From Streptomyces silvae (GTDB lineage: Bacteria; Actinomycetota; Actinomycetes; Streptomycetales; Streptomycetaceae), in the NCBI RefSeq assembly GCF_016745505.1, contig NZ_JAERUC010000039.1:1-64000 (forward strand): a stretch of DNA of 64,000 nucleotides, in the 5' to 3' direction. The notes beneath the pieces were generated by a model. That model saw only the letters and a program-made list of their open reading frames with translations, was not told the DNA's origin and did not search any database. Shown here in pieces: positions 1 through 8,001 of the stretch; position 1 is the first letter of the stretch, and each line of letters starts with the position of its first letter. The position numbers were made by a program, and so were the translations under genes.

Positions 1-42
1 ACACGGAAGAGGTCACTGGTTCAATCCCAGTATCGCGCACCA
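1..42 (+). tRNA. tRNA-Val, 3' half (anticodon NAC, probably GAC)
   Basis: The first 42 bases fold as the 3' half of a tRNA. They read ACAC (positions 35-38), stem GGAAG, a five-base variable loop, T-stem ACTGG, loop TTCAATC, stem CCAGT, acceptor strand ATCGCGC, discriminator A and an encoded CCA. The window begins inside the anticodon, and its last two bases are AC followed by A37. Any NAC anticodon reads valine. Comparison from memory with Streptomyces valine tRNAs favours GAC. The 5' half lies outside the window. There is no integrase gene or att-like duplication after the 3' end. Confidence 0.85.
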
Positions 43-46
43 TCCG

Positions 47-78
47 GAACCCCCGGTCGTCTCGACGACCGGGGGTTC
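47..78 (+). terminator. Hairpin terminator after tRNA-Val
   Basis: A perfect 14-bp stem (47-60 with 65-78) with a CTCG loop sits five bases after the tRNA CCA end. There is no T tract, as is usual for Streptomyces terminators. Confidence 0.75.
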
Positions 79-92
79 TGTCGTGGGCGGGG

Positions 93-209
93 TCAGCCGG
101 TGAAGAGCTGGGTGGCCTTGCGGACGAGCTCGTACAGCCCGTAGCCGAACGGCACGGCGACCCAGAGCCAGACGAACACCATGAGCGGTTTACGACTGCT
201 GGTGGACAC
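93..209 (-). CDS. Small membrane partner of the OFA-type MFS transporter (38 aa)
   Basis: This short reading frame starts at GTG (207-209) with GGGAG six bases upstream. It encodes a 38-residue peptide with one hydrophobic span (MVFVWLWVAVPFGYGLYEL, residues 10-28) and ends KATQLFTG. It overlaps the last 20 bases of the upstream MFS gene, so translation is probably coupled. Small single-span proteins in this position are known next to oxalate/formate-antiporter-type MFS genes in actinobacteria and are annotated as MFS transporter small subunit. A helper or stabilising role in the membrane is inference. The good ribosome site, the overlap and the tidy membrane span argue that it is real. Confidence 0.7.
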   Translation of the reverse strand: MSTSSRKPLMVFVWLWVAVPFGYGLYELVRKATQLFTG

Positions 210-1539
210 GGGGGCTCCCTTCCGGTGCCTCGTGGAAGCGTGCGTGGACGGGGCGGATGCACTCGTTGGCGACGAAGCCGACGATCAGCAGCCCGATCAT
301 GATCGTCAGGGAGGTCCCGTAGAGGTCGGGGCCGCTGTGCCCGGCCCGCTCCCCCGCGTCCGCGACCCGGTTGACGATCAGCGGGCCGAGGACGCCGGCG
401 GTGGACCAGGCGGTGAGCAGCCGTCCGTGGATGGCTCCCACCTGGTACGTGCCGAAGAGGTCCTTCAGATAGGCGGGCGCGGTCGCGAACCCGCCGCCGT
501 AGAAGGAGAGGATCACCAGCGCGCAGCAGATGAACAGCGGCTTGGAGTCGTCGCCGAGCTGGGCGATGACCACGTACATCAGGGCGCCGACGCCGAGGTA
601 GATCCGGTACATGTTCTTACGGCCGATGAGGTCCGAGGTGGAGGACCACAGGAGGCGTCCGCCCATGTTGGCCAGCGAGAGCAGGGCGACGAAGCCCGCC
701 GCCGCGGAGACCGAGACGGGGGTGGCCGTGTTCGCGAAGAAGTCCTGGATCATGGGGACGGCCTTCTCCAGGATGCCGATGCCCGCGGTGACGTTCATGC
801 ACAGGACCACCCAGAGGCACCAGAACTGCGGGGTGCGCAGGGCGTTGCGGGCGGAGACCTGGGCGTTGGTGACGAGCCTGCGGGTCTCCTGCTTCGGTTC
901 CCAGCCGTCGGGGAGCCAGCCCTCCGGGGGCACCCGCACGAGGAAGACGCCGAGCGCCATGAAGGCGGCGTAGACGACTCCGTGGACGAGGAAGGCCGTG
1001 GCGATGCCGGAGCGGTCCGTACCGAAGCTCTCCAGCATCCCGGTGGACCAGGGCGAGGCGATGAGGGCGCCGCCGCCGAAGCCCATGATGGCGATGCCGG
1101 TCGCCATGCCGGGGCGGTCGGGGAACCACTTGATGAGGGTGGAGACCGGGGAGATGTAGCCGATGCCGAGGCCTATGCCGCCGATGAAGCCGTAGCCGAG
1201 CACGACGAGCCAGTACTGGCCGGTGGAGGCGCCGAGCGCGGCGACGAGGAAGCCGGAGGAGAAGCAGACCAGGGAGACGAACATCGCCCAGCGGGGGCCG
1301 TTGCGTTCGACGAGGGTGCCGCCGAACGCGGCGGAGAGGCCGAGCATGACGATGCCCAGCTGGAACGGGAGAGCACTGGCGGTACCCGAGAGGTCGAGGG
1401 CGGATTCGAGCGGAGGCTTGAACACGCTCCAGGCGTAGGCCTGTCCGATGGAGAGATGCACGGCGAGCGCGGCGGGCGGCACGAGCCAGCGGCTCCACCC
1501 CGGGGGCGCGACAGTTCGGGACCTGTCGAGGAAGTTCAT
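190..1539 (-). CDS. MFS transporter, oxalate/formate antiporter (OFA) family
   Basis: The product is a 449-residue integral membrane protein with the regular spacing of about 12 hydrophobic segments. The N-terminal HLSIGQAYAWSVFKPPLE is typical of OFA-family carriers. The MFS loop 2-3 region reads LVERNGPRW, and a second half-repeat loop reads LIGRKNMYR. Members exchange small organic anions such as oxalate/formate or import lactate or pyruvate, but the substrate cannot be read from the sequence. The ATG at 1537-1539 is preceded by a weak GCGGG site. The 3' end overlaps a small single-span protein gene, and the pair probably forms one unit. Confidence 0.85.
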   Translation of the reverse strand: MNFLDRSRTVAPPGWSRWLVPPAALAVHLSIGQAYAWSVFKPPLESALDLSGTASALPFQLGIVMLGLSAAFGGTLVERNGPRWAMFVSLVCFSSGFLVAALGASTGQYWLVVLGYGFIGGIGLGIGYISPVSTLIKWFPDRPGMATGIAIMGFGGGALIASPWSTGMLESFGTDRSGIATAFLVHGVVYAAFMALGVFLVRVPPEGWLPDGWEPKQETRRLVTNAQVSARNALRTPQFWCLWVVLCMNVTAGIGILEKAVPMIQDFFANTATPVSVSAAAGFVALLSLANMGGRLLWSSTSDLIGRKNMYRIYLGVGALMYVVIAQLGDDSKPLFICCALVILSFYGGGFATAPAYLKDLFGTYQVGAIHGRLLTAWSTAGVLGPLIVNRVADAGERAGHSGPDLYGTSLTIMIGLLIVGFVANECIRPVHARFHEAPEGSPRVHQQS

Positions 1540-1568
1540 GGACCCGCACTTTAGGCATCAGCCATGGC

Positions 1569-1583
1569 CATGACTAGATCATG
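1569..1583. promoter_or_regulatory. Candidate operator palindrome upstream of the MFS gene
   Basis: CATGA-N5-TCATG, next to a GCCATGGC palindrome (1561-1568), lies 30-45 bases upstream of the MFS start codon in the likely promoter. It is seen only as a symmetry, and no regulator is adjacent. Confidence 0.3.
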
Positions 1584-1648
1584 AACGGAACTCCGTCGAC
1601 CGTATGCAATGCGGGCCCGGACGCCGGGTCCGGACCCGCCCTGCGGCA

Positions 1649-1668
1649 CCACCCGCCCAGGAGGGTGG
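1649..1668 (-). terminator. Weak hairpin after the zinc-ribbon gene
   Basis: CCACCC pairs with GGGTGG across an eight-base loop, three bases beyond the stop codon of the zinc-ribbon gene. Confidence 0.35.
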
Positions 1669-1670
1669 GG

Positions 1671-1982
1671 TCAGGAGCTGAACAGCATCCGGCCGAAGCT
1701 CTTCTGACGGTGGTGGCCGCCGTAGTGACCGCCCTGGTGCGGTGCTCCCCAGGCGGGGGCCTGCGCGGCGGGGTAGGCCTGCGGGGCGGGCGCCGCGGGG
1801 TAGGCCTGCGGGGCGGGAGGGGCGGGCGGTGCCTGCTGGGCCCACTGCGACTCCAGGCGGGTCAGGGACTCCAGCTCGCCGTAGTCGAGGAAGATCCCCC
1901 GGCAGCCGCTGCACTGCTCGATCTGGACACCGTTGCGGTTGTACGTGTGCATCTGGGCATGGCACTTGGGACACTGGATCAT
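1671..1982 (-). CDS. TFIIB-type zinc-ribbon protein
   Basis: This 103-residue protein begins with two CxxC knuckles, Cys4/Cys7 and Cys24/Cys27 (CPKCHAQM and EQCSGCRGIFLDYGEL), which match the zf-TFIIB family. An acidic ELESL patch follows, then a low-complexity Ala/Pro/Gln/Tyr tail with the repeat QAYPAAPAP and a Gly/His-rich segment. The zinc ribbon presumably binds one zinc ion. Partners and function are unknown for the family. GAGGAG lies eight bases before the ATG. The gene stands alone. Confidence 0.8.
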   Translation of the reverse strand: MIQCPKCHAQMHTYNRNGVQIEQCSGCRGIFLDYGELESLTRLESQWAQQAPPAPPAPQAYPAAPAPQAYPAAQAPAWGAPHQGGHYGGHHRQKSFGRMLFSS

Positions 1983-2046
1983 CGGGTCGGCTCCTCAGGT
2001 CGTGACGACGTCGCCGGAATGCATGCCCGGCGGCGAACGCTTCACC

Positions 2047-3009
2047 CTACGACGCGTGTTCGGGCGCCAACTCGGGCGGGAGGGAAGCGATGCGGACACA
2101 TGCGTCGATCATCAACTGTTCCACCTCATCCGGACTGCGGTCCTCCGCCGTGGACTTGGCGAGGGCGAGGGCCGCGGTCTGCACCGTGAGCGCTCGCGCG
2201 GCGACGTCCAGCTCGGGCCACGGGTCCCCTTCGGGCCGCACGGCCGGGCCGCCGGCCGCCCGGTAGGTGTCCAGGAAGCGCAGCCAGATCGCGGGCGGCA
2301 GGAGCCCGGCCGCGTACCAGGCTGCGGGCCGCGCCAGGTCCCAGGCGGGATCGCCCAGGCCCGTGTCGTCGATGTCGATCAGCAGCCAGGGGCCGTGCTC
2401 GGCGGGATGCCGTACGAGCTGGCCGAGGTGCAGGTCGCCGTGGCAGAGGAAGCCGTCCCGGGGTCCGGGCACCGGGTGTTCGGCACGGGCCCAGCCGGGG
2501 AGCCCGCGCCAGGCGGCCAGCACCGGGCCGGTGGCCGGGTCGCCGGGGCGGGCCGCGCACATCCGTGCCACGGCCCGGGCGGCCTTGACCGGGCCGCGCA
2601 TGGGCGGGAGCGGGTGGGGCGGCGGGGTGCGGTGCAGCCGGGCCAGCAGGGCGGCGGCGTCCTCCCAGGGGGCGGCGCCGGGGTCCGTGGGGTCGACGGG
2701 TGCGCCGTACGGCCAGAGGCTGACGGTGCGGCCCTCGGCGGTGCCGGGCGGTCCGGCCGGGGCGGGGAGCGGCGGGAGCAGGATGCCCGCCAGCCGGGGT
2801 GAGGCGGCCAGGGACAGGCGGGCGGTGAGGGCGGGCACCTCCGAGTCGGCGGCGTGCGCCTTGGCGACGACCCGGCCGCTGCGGACCACGGTCCCGTCGG
2901 GCCGGTCGGCGAGCACCTCGGGCGCGGGGCAGGCGCACGCAGTCGGGCCGGCGTGCGCGCTGCCGTGCGCGAGCTCGCCCAGCGCGCGTACGACGGGGGT
3001 GGTGGTCAT
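2047..3009 (-). CDS. Aminoglycoside phosphotransferase-family protein
   Basis: The 320-residue product has the APH/choline-kinase C-lobe signature. FLCHGDLHLGQLV carries the catalytic Asp of HGD, and LIDIDDTGLGDPAWDLA provides the metal-binding Asp segment. The Asn usually found at the end of HGDLHxxN is Gln here, as in a subset of these families, so phosphotransfer is plausible but the substrate is unknown. The N-lobe is short and weakly conserved. The ATG at 3007-3009 has GGGAG upstream. An aminoglycoside-resistance role is not implied, since most actinomycete members act on other small molecules. Confidence 0.75.
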   Translation of the reverse strand: MTTTPVVRALGELAHGSAHAGPTACACPAPEVLADRPDGTVVRSGRVVAKAHAADSEVPALTARLSLAASPRLAGILLPPLPAPAGPPGTAEGRTVSLWPYGAPVDPTDPGAAPWEDAAALLARLHRTPPPHPLPPMRGPVKAARAVARMCAARPGDPATGPVLAAWRGLPGWARAEHPVPGPRDGFLCHGDLHLGQLVRHPAEHGPWLLIDIDDTGLGDPAWDLARPAAWYAAGLLPPAIWLRFLDTYRAAGGPAVRPEGDPWPELDVAARALTVQTAALALAKSTAEDRSPDEVEQLMIDACVRIASLPPELAPEHAS

Positions 3010-3254
3010 CGGATCGGCTCCCGCGGGGGTGGTCGGCCGGCCCGCGGCCGGTCCCGGCGGCGATCGTACGTGGCGGTGCGCAGTCGTACGCGGCTGTGCG
3101 GGGCCGTACGCGGCGAAAAGGGTCCGGACAGCGCGATGTCCGGCCAGCTCCCCAGCTGGCCGGACAAACGCTGCCGTCCGCCGCACCCCCGTCCCCACGG
3201 GGCTGTTGGCCGGATGTCCCGGTCCGGACCGCTCTTCCGGACCCGGGGCGCCGC

Positions 3255-3461
3255 TCAGCGCCCCAGCATCACGCCCACGGACGACGCCTGTGTGACCACT
3301 GCGTCCCAGCCGCCGAAGACGACGACCAGCAGGGCCGCCAGGGGAAGGACCATGGCGGTCGCCACCAGCGGGTGGCGCGTGCCGGACGGGCGTACGCCGA
3401 ACGCGGTGTAGGCCCTGCGTCCCTGCGTGCGGATGATCGTCCGCGTGGCCGTGTCCGCCAT
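3255..3461 (-). CDS. Small single-span membrane protein
   Basis: The 68-residue product has a basic N-terminus (RTIIRTQGRR) and one clear hydrophobic span at about residues 32-52 (VATAMVLPLAALLVVVFGG). The ATG at 3459-3461 is chosen over an upstream in-frame start because GGAGAGG sits just before it. I do not recognise a family. The basic-in topology suggests N-in, C-out. Confidence 0.6.
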   Translation of the reverse strand: MADTATRTIIRTQGRRAYTAFGVRPSGTRHPLVATAMVLPLAALLVVVFGGWDAVVTQASSVGVMLGR

Positions 3462-4147
3462 GGTTCCTCTCCTGACCTGTTCCGGAGCGGCGGGCGTCTG
3501 GCCTCGGGGGACGAGTTCCACGCCCGCCGCTTGACTCCAACATTAGGGAGGCGGGGGCCGCACGGCGTCATGCCCGCGTACCGAATGCCGGGCCTCCCGG
3601 AGGATGAGCCGGGAGGCCTCGGTGTACTCCCCTGGGTGGAGATCAGGCGCCGGACCTTGGGGTCATCCCCGAGGGGATGCTCAGAGGCGTCCTCCCGGGG
3701 GACCGGCTGTTCGACCGGGGCGGGCACCCTGGTCGCCATGGAGGAGCCAGGCGGCACGGACACCGATCCGACGGGGGCACCGCCCATGTCTTCAAGGCCA
3801 TGGGGAGGGTGACTTCACTCACTTCCACCACCCCCCGGCGGTCCGCTGTCTCCACCCGGCGGCCCGCCCTGGAGGCCACCGCTTCGTACGTCCTGGTCGT
3901 GTCGCCCGCGTCCACGGCTGTTTCCGCACGATCACCCTTTTTGGATCCAATCTCCCTTGTGCGGCGGTCCTTTGAGATCTCGCACGGGCCGGGGAGCCTG
4001 GATCGCCGGCTCCCTGACCCCACCTCAATTCTCGCACCGGGCACTGACAATCGATGGGCCGGCGAGGGCGCGGCCTCTGAGCGCGCCGCGCCACGGGTAC
4101 GTAAGCTGTGCCTCGTCAGGCGGACCGGCAGCGGGGATGGGCAGACG
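3462..4147. other. Gene-free stretch between divergent genes, with one strong hairpin
   Basis: No reading frame here has a convincing ribosome site, codon bias or family match. The one clear structure is a 10-bp inverted repeat, GGCCTCCCGG (3591-3600) with CCGGGAGGCC (3609-3618). The stretch must hold the promoters of the small membrane protein (left) and of the kinase (right). A local AT-rich island near 3940-3960 is a possible promoter position for the kinase. Confidence 0.5.
3591..3618. repeat. Perfect 10-bp inverted repeat
   Basis: The arms 3591-3600 and 3609-3618 are separated by AGGATGAG. It is about 130 bases upstream of the small membrane protein gene and far upstream of the kinase. 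It could be an operator or a terminator of a lost transcript. Confidence 0.5.
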
Positions 4148-5494
4148 ATGGCGATGATGCGGCTCCGGCGCGAGGACCCGCGTGTCGTCGGCTCGTTCAG
4201 GCTGCACCGGCGGCTCGGGGCGGGCGGCATGGGAGTCGTCTATCTGGGTTCCGACCGCAGGGGCCAGCGGGTGGCGCTCAAGGTGATCCGGCCGGACCTG
4301 GCGGAGGACCAGGAGTTCCGCTCGCGTTTCGCGCGCGAGGTGTCCGCCGCCCGGAGGATCCGCGGCGGGTGTACGGCGCGGCTGGTGGCCGCCGATCTGG
4401 AGGCGGACCGCCCGTGGTTCGCCACGCAGTACGTGCCGGGTCCCTCGCTGCACGACAAGGTCGTCGAGGAGGGCCCGCTGTCGGCCGCCGAGGTGGCCTC
4501 GATCGGGGCGGCGCTCTCGGAGGGCCTGGTGGCGGTGCACGAGGCCGGTGTCGTCCACCGCGACCTGAAGCCGTCCAACATCCTCCTCTCCCCCAAGGGC
4601 CCCCGGATCATCGACTTCGGCATCGCCTGGGCGACGGGGGCCAGCACGCTCACCCATGTCGGTACGGCCGTCGGCTCGCCCGGCTTCCTGGCGCCCGAAC
4701 AGGTGCGCGGTGCAGCCGTGACGCCCGCGACGGACGTGTTCTCGCTGGGCGCCACCCTTGCCTACGCGGCCATGGCGGACTCACCCTTCGGGCACGGCAG
4801 TTCCGAGGTGATGCTCTACCGCGTGGTCCACGAGGAGCCGCATCTGTTCGATGTGCACGATGCGCTGGCCCCGCTCGTCCGGGCCTGTCTGGCGAAGGAC
4901 CCGGAGGAGCGGCCGAGCACCCTCCAGCTCTCCATGCGGCTCAAGGAGATCGCCGCGCGTGAGGCGCAGGGACTCCAGGAGCGCAGGCCGCCGGCGCAGC
5001 GGGGCGCGCAGGAGCTGGACCGGCCGACCGGGCGGCTGGAGGGTCCGTACACCGAGCAGTCGACCCGGCGTACGGCCGGAGGCGGGCCCGCTCAGGAGTC
5101 GCGCGCCCCGGGTGGGCGGCGTCCCTCGTCGTCGCGCCAGGCGTCTCCTCGCACGGGTGGCTCGCAGGCCAGGGTGGCGCGGGGCGGTCCGCGCTCCGGG
5201 CAGCAGCCGCACGGCCCGAAGGGCACCAACGGCAGGCAGGCCTCGCGCCCCGGCGTACGGACGACCTCGGCGGGGAAGGGCGGGAGGCGGCCGGCCAATC
5301 CACGGCTGCTGCGTCAGCGGCTCGTCGTCTTCGTCGTGGTGACGCTGCTGGTCGCCCTCGGCATCGCGGCGGCCCAGGGCTGCCAGGGCCCGGCGCGCGG
5401 GCTGGGCGGCACGCCGTCACAGACGTACGACGGGGCCGCCGTCCACCCGGGGCAGGCGGACGCGGCGCGGGGTCGGACGGCCCGGGTCGGATAG
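4148..5494 (+). CDS. Transmembrane serine/threonine protein kinase (PknB-like)
   Basis: The 448-residue protein starts with a Hanks-type kinase domain (about residues 15-280). It has the glycine loop GAGGMG at 24-29, ATP-binding Lys45 in VALKVI, catalytic HRDLKPSN with Asp139, DFG at 156-158 and the APEQVRG segment. All key residues are present, so it should be active. A long Arg/Pro/Gly/Ser-rich juxtamembrane linker follows (about 285-390). A single membrane span then occurs near 392-412 (VVFVVVTLLVALGIAAA), with a short outside tail. There are no PASTA repeats, so the sensed signal is unknown. The ATG is preceded by GGGGATGGG. The gene ends in a tandem-repeat region shared with the convergent methyltransferase gene. 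Confidence 0.88.
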   Translation: MAMMRLRREDPRVVGSFRLHRRLGAGGMGVVYLGSDRRGQRVALKVIRPDLAEDQEFRSRFAREVSAARRIRGGCTARLVAADLEADRPWFATQYVPGPSLHDKVVEEGPLSAAEVASIGAALSEGLVAVHEAGVVHRDLKPSNILLSPKGPRIIDFGIAWATGASTLTHVGTAVGSPGFLAPEQVRGAAVTPATDVFSLGATLAYAAMADSPFGHGSSEVMLYRVVHEEPHLFDVHDALAPLVRACLAKDPEERPSTLQLSMRLKEIAAREAQGLQERRPPAQRGAQELDRPTGRLEGPYTEQSTRRTAGGGPAQESRAPGGRRPSSSRQASPRTGGSQARVARGGPRSGQQPHGPKGTNGRQASRPGVRTTSAGKGGRRPANPRLLRQRLVVFVVVTLLVALGIAAAQGCQGPARGLGGTPSQTYDGAAVHPGQADAARGRTARVG

Positions 5495-5631
5495 GCCGGA
5501 CGGCCCGGATCGCGTGGTCGGGAGCAGAAGGCCCGGGGCGTGTGGTCGGGTCGGACGGCCCGGATCGCGTGGTCGGGGGCAGAAGGCCCGGATCGCGTGG
5601 TCGGGTCAGAGGGCCCGGGTCGCGTAGAAGG
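5479..5631. repeat. Degenerate tandem repeat, about six copies, 23-28 bp period
   Basis: Copies of GGCCCGGATCGCGTGGTCGG or close variants start near 5479, 5502, 5530, 5557, 5585 and 5611. Units 5502, 5557 and 5585 are identical. Spacers alternate between GAGCAGAA-like and TCGGAC-like sequence. The array begins in the last codons of the kinase gene and ends in the last codons of the convergent rRNA methyltransferase gene, so it fills the whole intergenic gap. Confidence 0.85.
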
Positions 5632-6424
5632 CGACCGCCGAGGCCGCGGCGACGTTGAGCGAGTCGACCCCGGCGTCCATCGGGATGCGTACATGGGTGT
5701 CGGCTGCGGCGAGCGCCCCTGGGGTGAGCCCGTCGCCCTCCGTGCCGAAGACGAGCGCCAGCTTCTCGTACCGCCGTGCGACGAGTTCGTCCAGGGTGAT
5801 CGAGGTGTCGCTGAGGCAGAGCGCGGCGGTGGTGAAGCCCGCCTCGCGGAGCAGTCCGGTGTCCTCGGGCCAGGACGTCAGTCGGGTCCAGGGGACGTGG
5901 AAGACGGATCCCATGGAGACCTTGACCGCCCGCCGGTAGAGCGGGTCGGCGCAGCGCGGGGTGAGCAGGACGGCGTCGACGCCGAGTGCGGCGGCGTTGC
6001 GGAAGGCCGCTCCGAGGTTGGCGTGGTCGACGATGTCCTCGAACACGGCGACCCGCCGTACGTCCCCGTGGTCCGGGGAGAGCAGTGCGCCGGCTCCGGG
6101 GAGCGGCTTGCGCTGCATGGAGGCCAGGGCCCCGCGGTGCACGTGGTAGCCGGTGACGCGTTCGGCGAGGGCCGGGGTGACCGCGTAGACCGGTGCGGTG
6201 GCCTCCTCGATCACGTCGCGCATGACGTCGACCCACTTGGCGGAGAGCAGCATGGACCGCATCTCGTACCCGGCGTTCCGGGCGCGTCGGATGACCTTCT
6301 CGCCCTCGGCGATGAAGAGTCCCTCGGCGGGTTCGCGCCGGCGCCGGAGTTCGACGTCGGTCAGGCCGGTGTAGTCGCCCAGCCGGGGGTCGTCCGGGTC
6401 GTCGACGGTGATGAGTTCAGCCAC
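5606..6424 (-). CDS. SpoU/TrmH-family RNA 2'-O-methyltransferase
   Basis: The 272-residue SPOUT enzyme has all three family motifs: DHANLGAAFRNAAALG (motif 1, conserved Asn and Arg), LALVFGTEGDGL (motif 2) and IPMDAGVDSLNVAAASAVAFY (motif 3, the knot that binds S-adenosylmethionine). The N-terminal part (LFIAEGEKVIRRA) is the usual substrate-binding region of rRNA methylases. The exact target nucleotide cannot be read. The last codons lie in the tandem repeat between this gene and the kinase. It lies downstream of the cysG-like gene on the same strand, with a gap of about 100 bases. Confidence 0.88.
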   Translation of the reverse strand: MAELITVDDPDDPRLGDYTGLTDVELRRRREPAEGLFIAEGEKVIRRARNAGYEMRSMLLSAKWVDVMRDVIEEATAPVYAVTPALAERVTGYHVHRGALASMQRKPLPGAGALLSPDHGDVRRVAVFEDIVDHANLGAAFRNAAALGVDAVLLTPRCADPLYRRAVKVSMGSVFHVPWTRLTSWPEDTGLLREAGFTTAALCLSDTSITLDELVARRYEKLALVFGTEGDGLTPGALAAADTHVRIPMDAGVDSLNVAAASAVAFYATRAL

Positions 6425-6520
6425 GGGTGCTACTGCCTTGTCGGGGTGAGGTCTGCGGCCCGGCGGGGGGCGCGGGGTTCCGCCGGGCGGTGTGCGGGGG
6501 CGTGGGCCGGGTGCCGGCCG

Positions 6521-7774
6521 TCAGCCTTCGAGCGGGCCGGCCGGGTCCGTGCCGACGGCGACGACGTCGCCGATGACGATGACCGCCGGGGGGCGTACCT
6601 CTTCCGCGACGACGCGCTCCCCGACGTTCCCGAGGGTCGCGTCGACCCTGCGCTGGGCCGCCGTGGTGCCCTCCTGGACCAGGGCCACCGGGGTGTCCGG
6701 GGACTTGCCGTGGGCGATGAGCGCCTGGGCGATGGCGCCGATCTTGTCGACGGCCATCAGGAGGACGAGGGTGCCGCGGAGCTGTGCGAGGGCCGCCCAG
6801 TCGACGAGGGAGCGCGGGTCGTCGGGTGCCACATGGCCGCTGACCACGGTGAACTCGTGCGCGACGCCGCGGTGGGTGACGGGGATCCCGGCCGCGCCCG
6901 GCACGGAGATCGAGCTGGAGATGCCGGGGACGACCGTGCAGGCGATGCCCTCGGCGGCCAGCGCCTGGGCCTCCTCCATGCCGCGGCCGAAGACGAACGG
7001 GTCGCCGCCCTTGAGGCGGACCACGGACCTGCCGGCCTTGGCGTGGTCGATGAGCGCCTGGTTGATCGCCTCCTGCGCCATGAACCGGCCGTACGGGATC
7101 TTCGCCGCGTCGATCACCTCGACGTGCGGCGGGAGCTCGTCGAGCAGGTCGCGGGGGCCGAGCCGGTCGGCGATGACCACGTCGGCCTCGGCCAGGAGGC
7201 GCCGGCCGCGGACCGTGATCAGGTCGGGGTCGCCGGGGCCGCCGCCCACCAGGGCGACGCCGGGGGCGCGGGTGCGGTGGTGCGGGGCGGCGAGGGTGCC
7301 GTCGCGCAGGCCCTCCACGATCGCGTCGCGGACGGCGGCGGAGTGCCGGGGGTCGCGGCCCTGCGAGGTGGTGGTGAGGACGGCGACGGTGATGCCCTCG
7401 CTGCGGCCGGTGGCCGGCGTCCAGGCGGTGGCCGCCTCCGCGTCGTCGCTCCGGACGCACCAGGTGCGGGTGCGCTCGGCCTCGGCGGACGCGGCGTCGT
7501 TGGCGGCGGCGTCGGACGACGCGACGAGGGCGTACCAGGTGTCGGCGAGGTCGCCGTCCTGGTACCTGCGGCGCTCCCAGCGGATCTCGCCGGTGTCGGC
7601 CATCGCCTCGACGGAGGCGGTCGCGGACGGGGAGATCAGGGTGATGTCGGCTCCGGCCGCGATGAGGGCGGGCAGCCGCCGCTGTGCGACCTGGCCACCG
7701 CCGACGACGACGACGCGGCGCCCGTTCAGGCGCAGTCCGACGGGGTAGGCGGGGTGATCGTCATACTCGGCCAT
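6521..7774 (-). CDS. cobA: Siroheme synthase-like fusion: precorrin-2 dehydrogenase + uroporphyrinogen-III C-methyltransferase
   Basis: The 417-residue fusion has an N-terminal NAD-binding Met8/CysG-N type domain (VVVVGGGQVAQRR near residue 20), which oxidises precorrin-2 to sirohydrochlorin and may insert iron. The C-terminal SUMT domain starts near residue 172 (GGGPGDPDLITVRG, then VVRLKGGDPFVFGRG and VVPGISSSISVPG) and adds two methyls to uroporphyrinogen III with S-adenosylmethionine. This is the branch point to siroheme and cobalamin, which fits the cobT and cobL homologues upstream. The ATG at 7772-7774 has AGGAG about 12 bases upstream. The names cobA and cysG are both used for such fusions. 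Confidence 0.88.
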   Translation of the reverse strand: MAEYDDHPAYPVGLRLNGRRVVVVGGGQVAQRRLPALIAAGADITLISPSATASVEAMADTGEIRWERRRYQDGDLADTWYALVASSDAAANDAASAEAERTRTWCVRSDDAEAATAWTPATGRSEGITVAVLTTTSQGRDPRHSAAVRDAIVEGLRDGTLAAPHHRTRAPGVALVGGGPGDPDLITVRGRRLLAEADVVIADRLGPRDLLDELPPHVEVIDAAKIPYGRFMAQEAINQALIDHAKAGRSVVRLKGGDPFVFGRGMEEAQALAAEGIACTVVPGISSSISVPGAAGIPVTHRGVAHEFTVVSGHVAPDDPRSLVDWAALAQLRGTLVLLMAVDKIGAIAQALIAHGKSPDTPVALVQEGTTAAQRRVDATLGNVGERVVAEEVRPPAVIVIGDVVAVGTDPAGPLEG

Positions 7775-7870
7775 GGTCGTGCGTGCTCCTCGTGCGATGC
7801 GGAGTGCTGCGGCCGCTGCGGCGGTGGAGCGGCTGTGACGTGATGGGGGCGGTGGGGCGGGGTTCACGAT

Positions 7871-7938
7871 ACGGGGTGGGGCGGGAGCCGGGGCGGGGCG
7901 CCCGCGGCGGTCCCGCTCGCCTCCCCGCCCCACCCCGT
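7871..7938. repeat. 15-bp perfect inverted repeat, G/C-rich
   Basis: ACGGGGTGGGGCGGG (7871-7885) pairs with CCCGCCCCACCCCGT (7924-7938). A second pair, GCCGGGGCGGG and CCCGCCCCGGC, is offset from it, so alternative folds compete. It lies 63-130 bases downstream of the cobT-type gene and about 100 bases upstream of the cysG-type gene. The G-rich strand also has several GGGG runs. Confidence 0.75.
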
Positions 7939-7963
7939 GACCGGGTTCCCGCCCCGGCCCCGC

Positions 7964-7983
7964 GCCTCGAACGCCGGCGAGGC
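7964..7983 (-). terminator. Hairpin after the BluB-CobT gene (GCCTCG...CGAGGC)
   Basis: GCCTCG and CGAGGC flank AACGCCGG, 18 bases after the stop codon. I recall the sequence GCCTCGAACGCCGGCGAGGC as very frequent after Streptomyces genes. Confidence 0.55.
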
Positions 7984-8001
7984 CGGGAGGGATGCCTCGG
8001 G

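Noticed and set aside
1-92. Integration site of a mobile element at the tRNA-Val 3' end
   Set aside because: No integrase gene or duplicated tRNA 3' end was found in the sequence that follows. A normal terminator and core genes follow.
181-1554. Long frame on the opposite strand of the MFS gene (and similar antisense frames throughout)
   Set aside because: These follow from the strong third-position GC bias of the real gene. They have Asp/Gly/Arg-rich composition, lack domains and have no ribosome sites.
2047-3009. Aminoglycoside resistance gene
   Set aside because: Only the general phosphotransferase fold is supported. Key residues differ from resistance enzymes, and the context is not a resistance locus.
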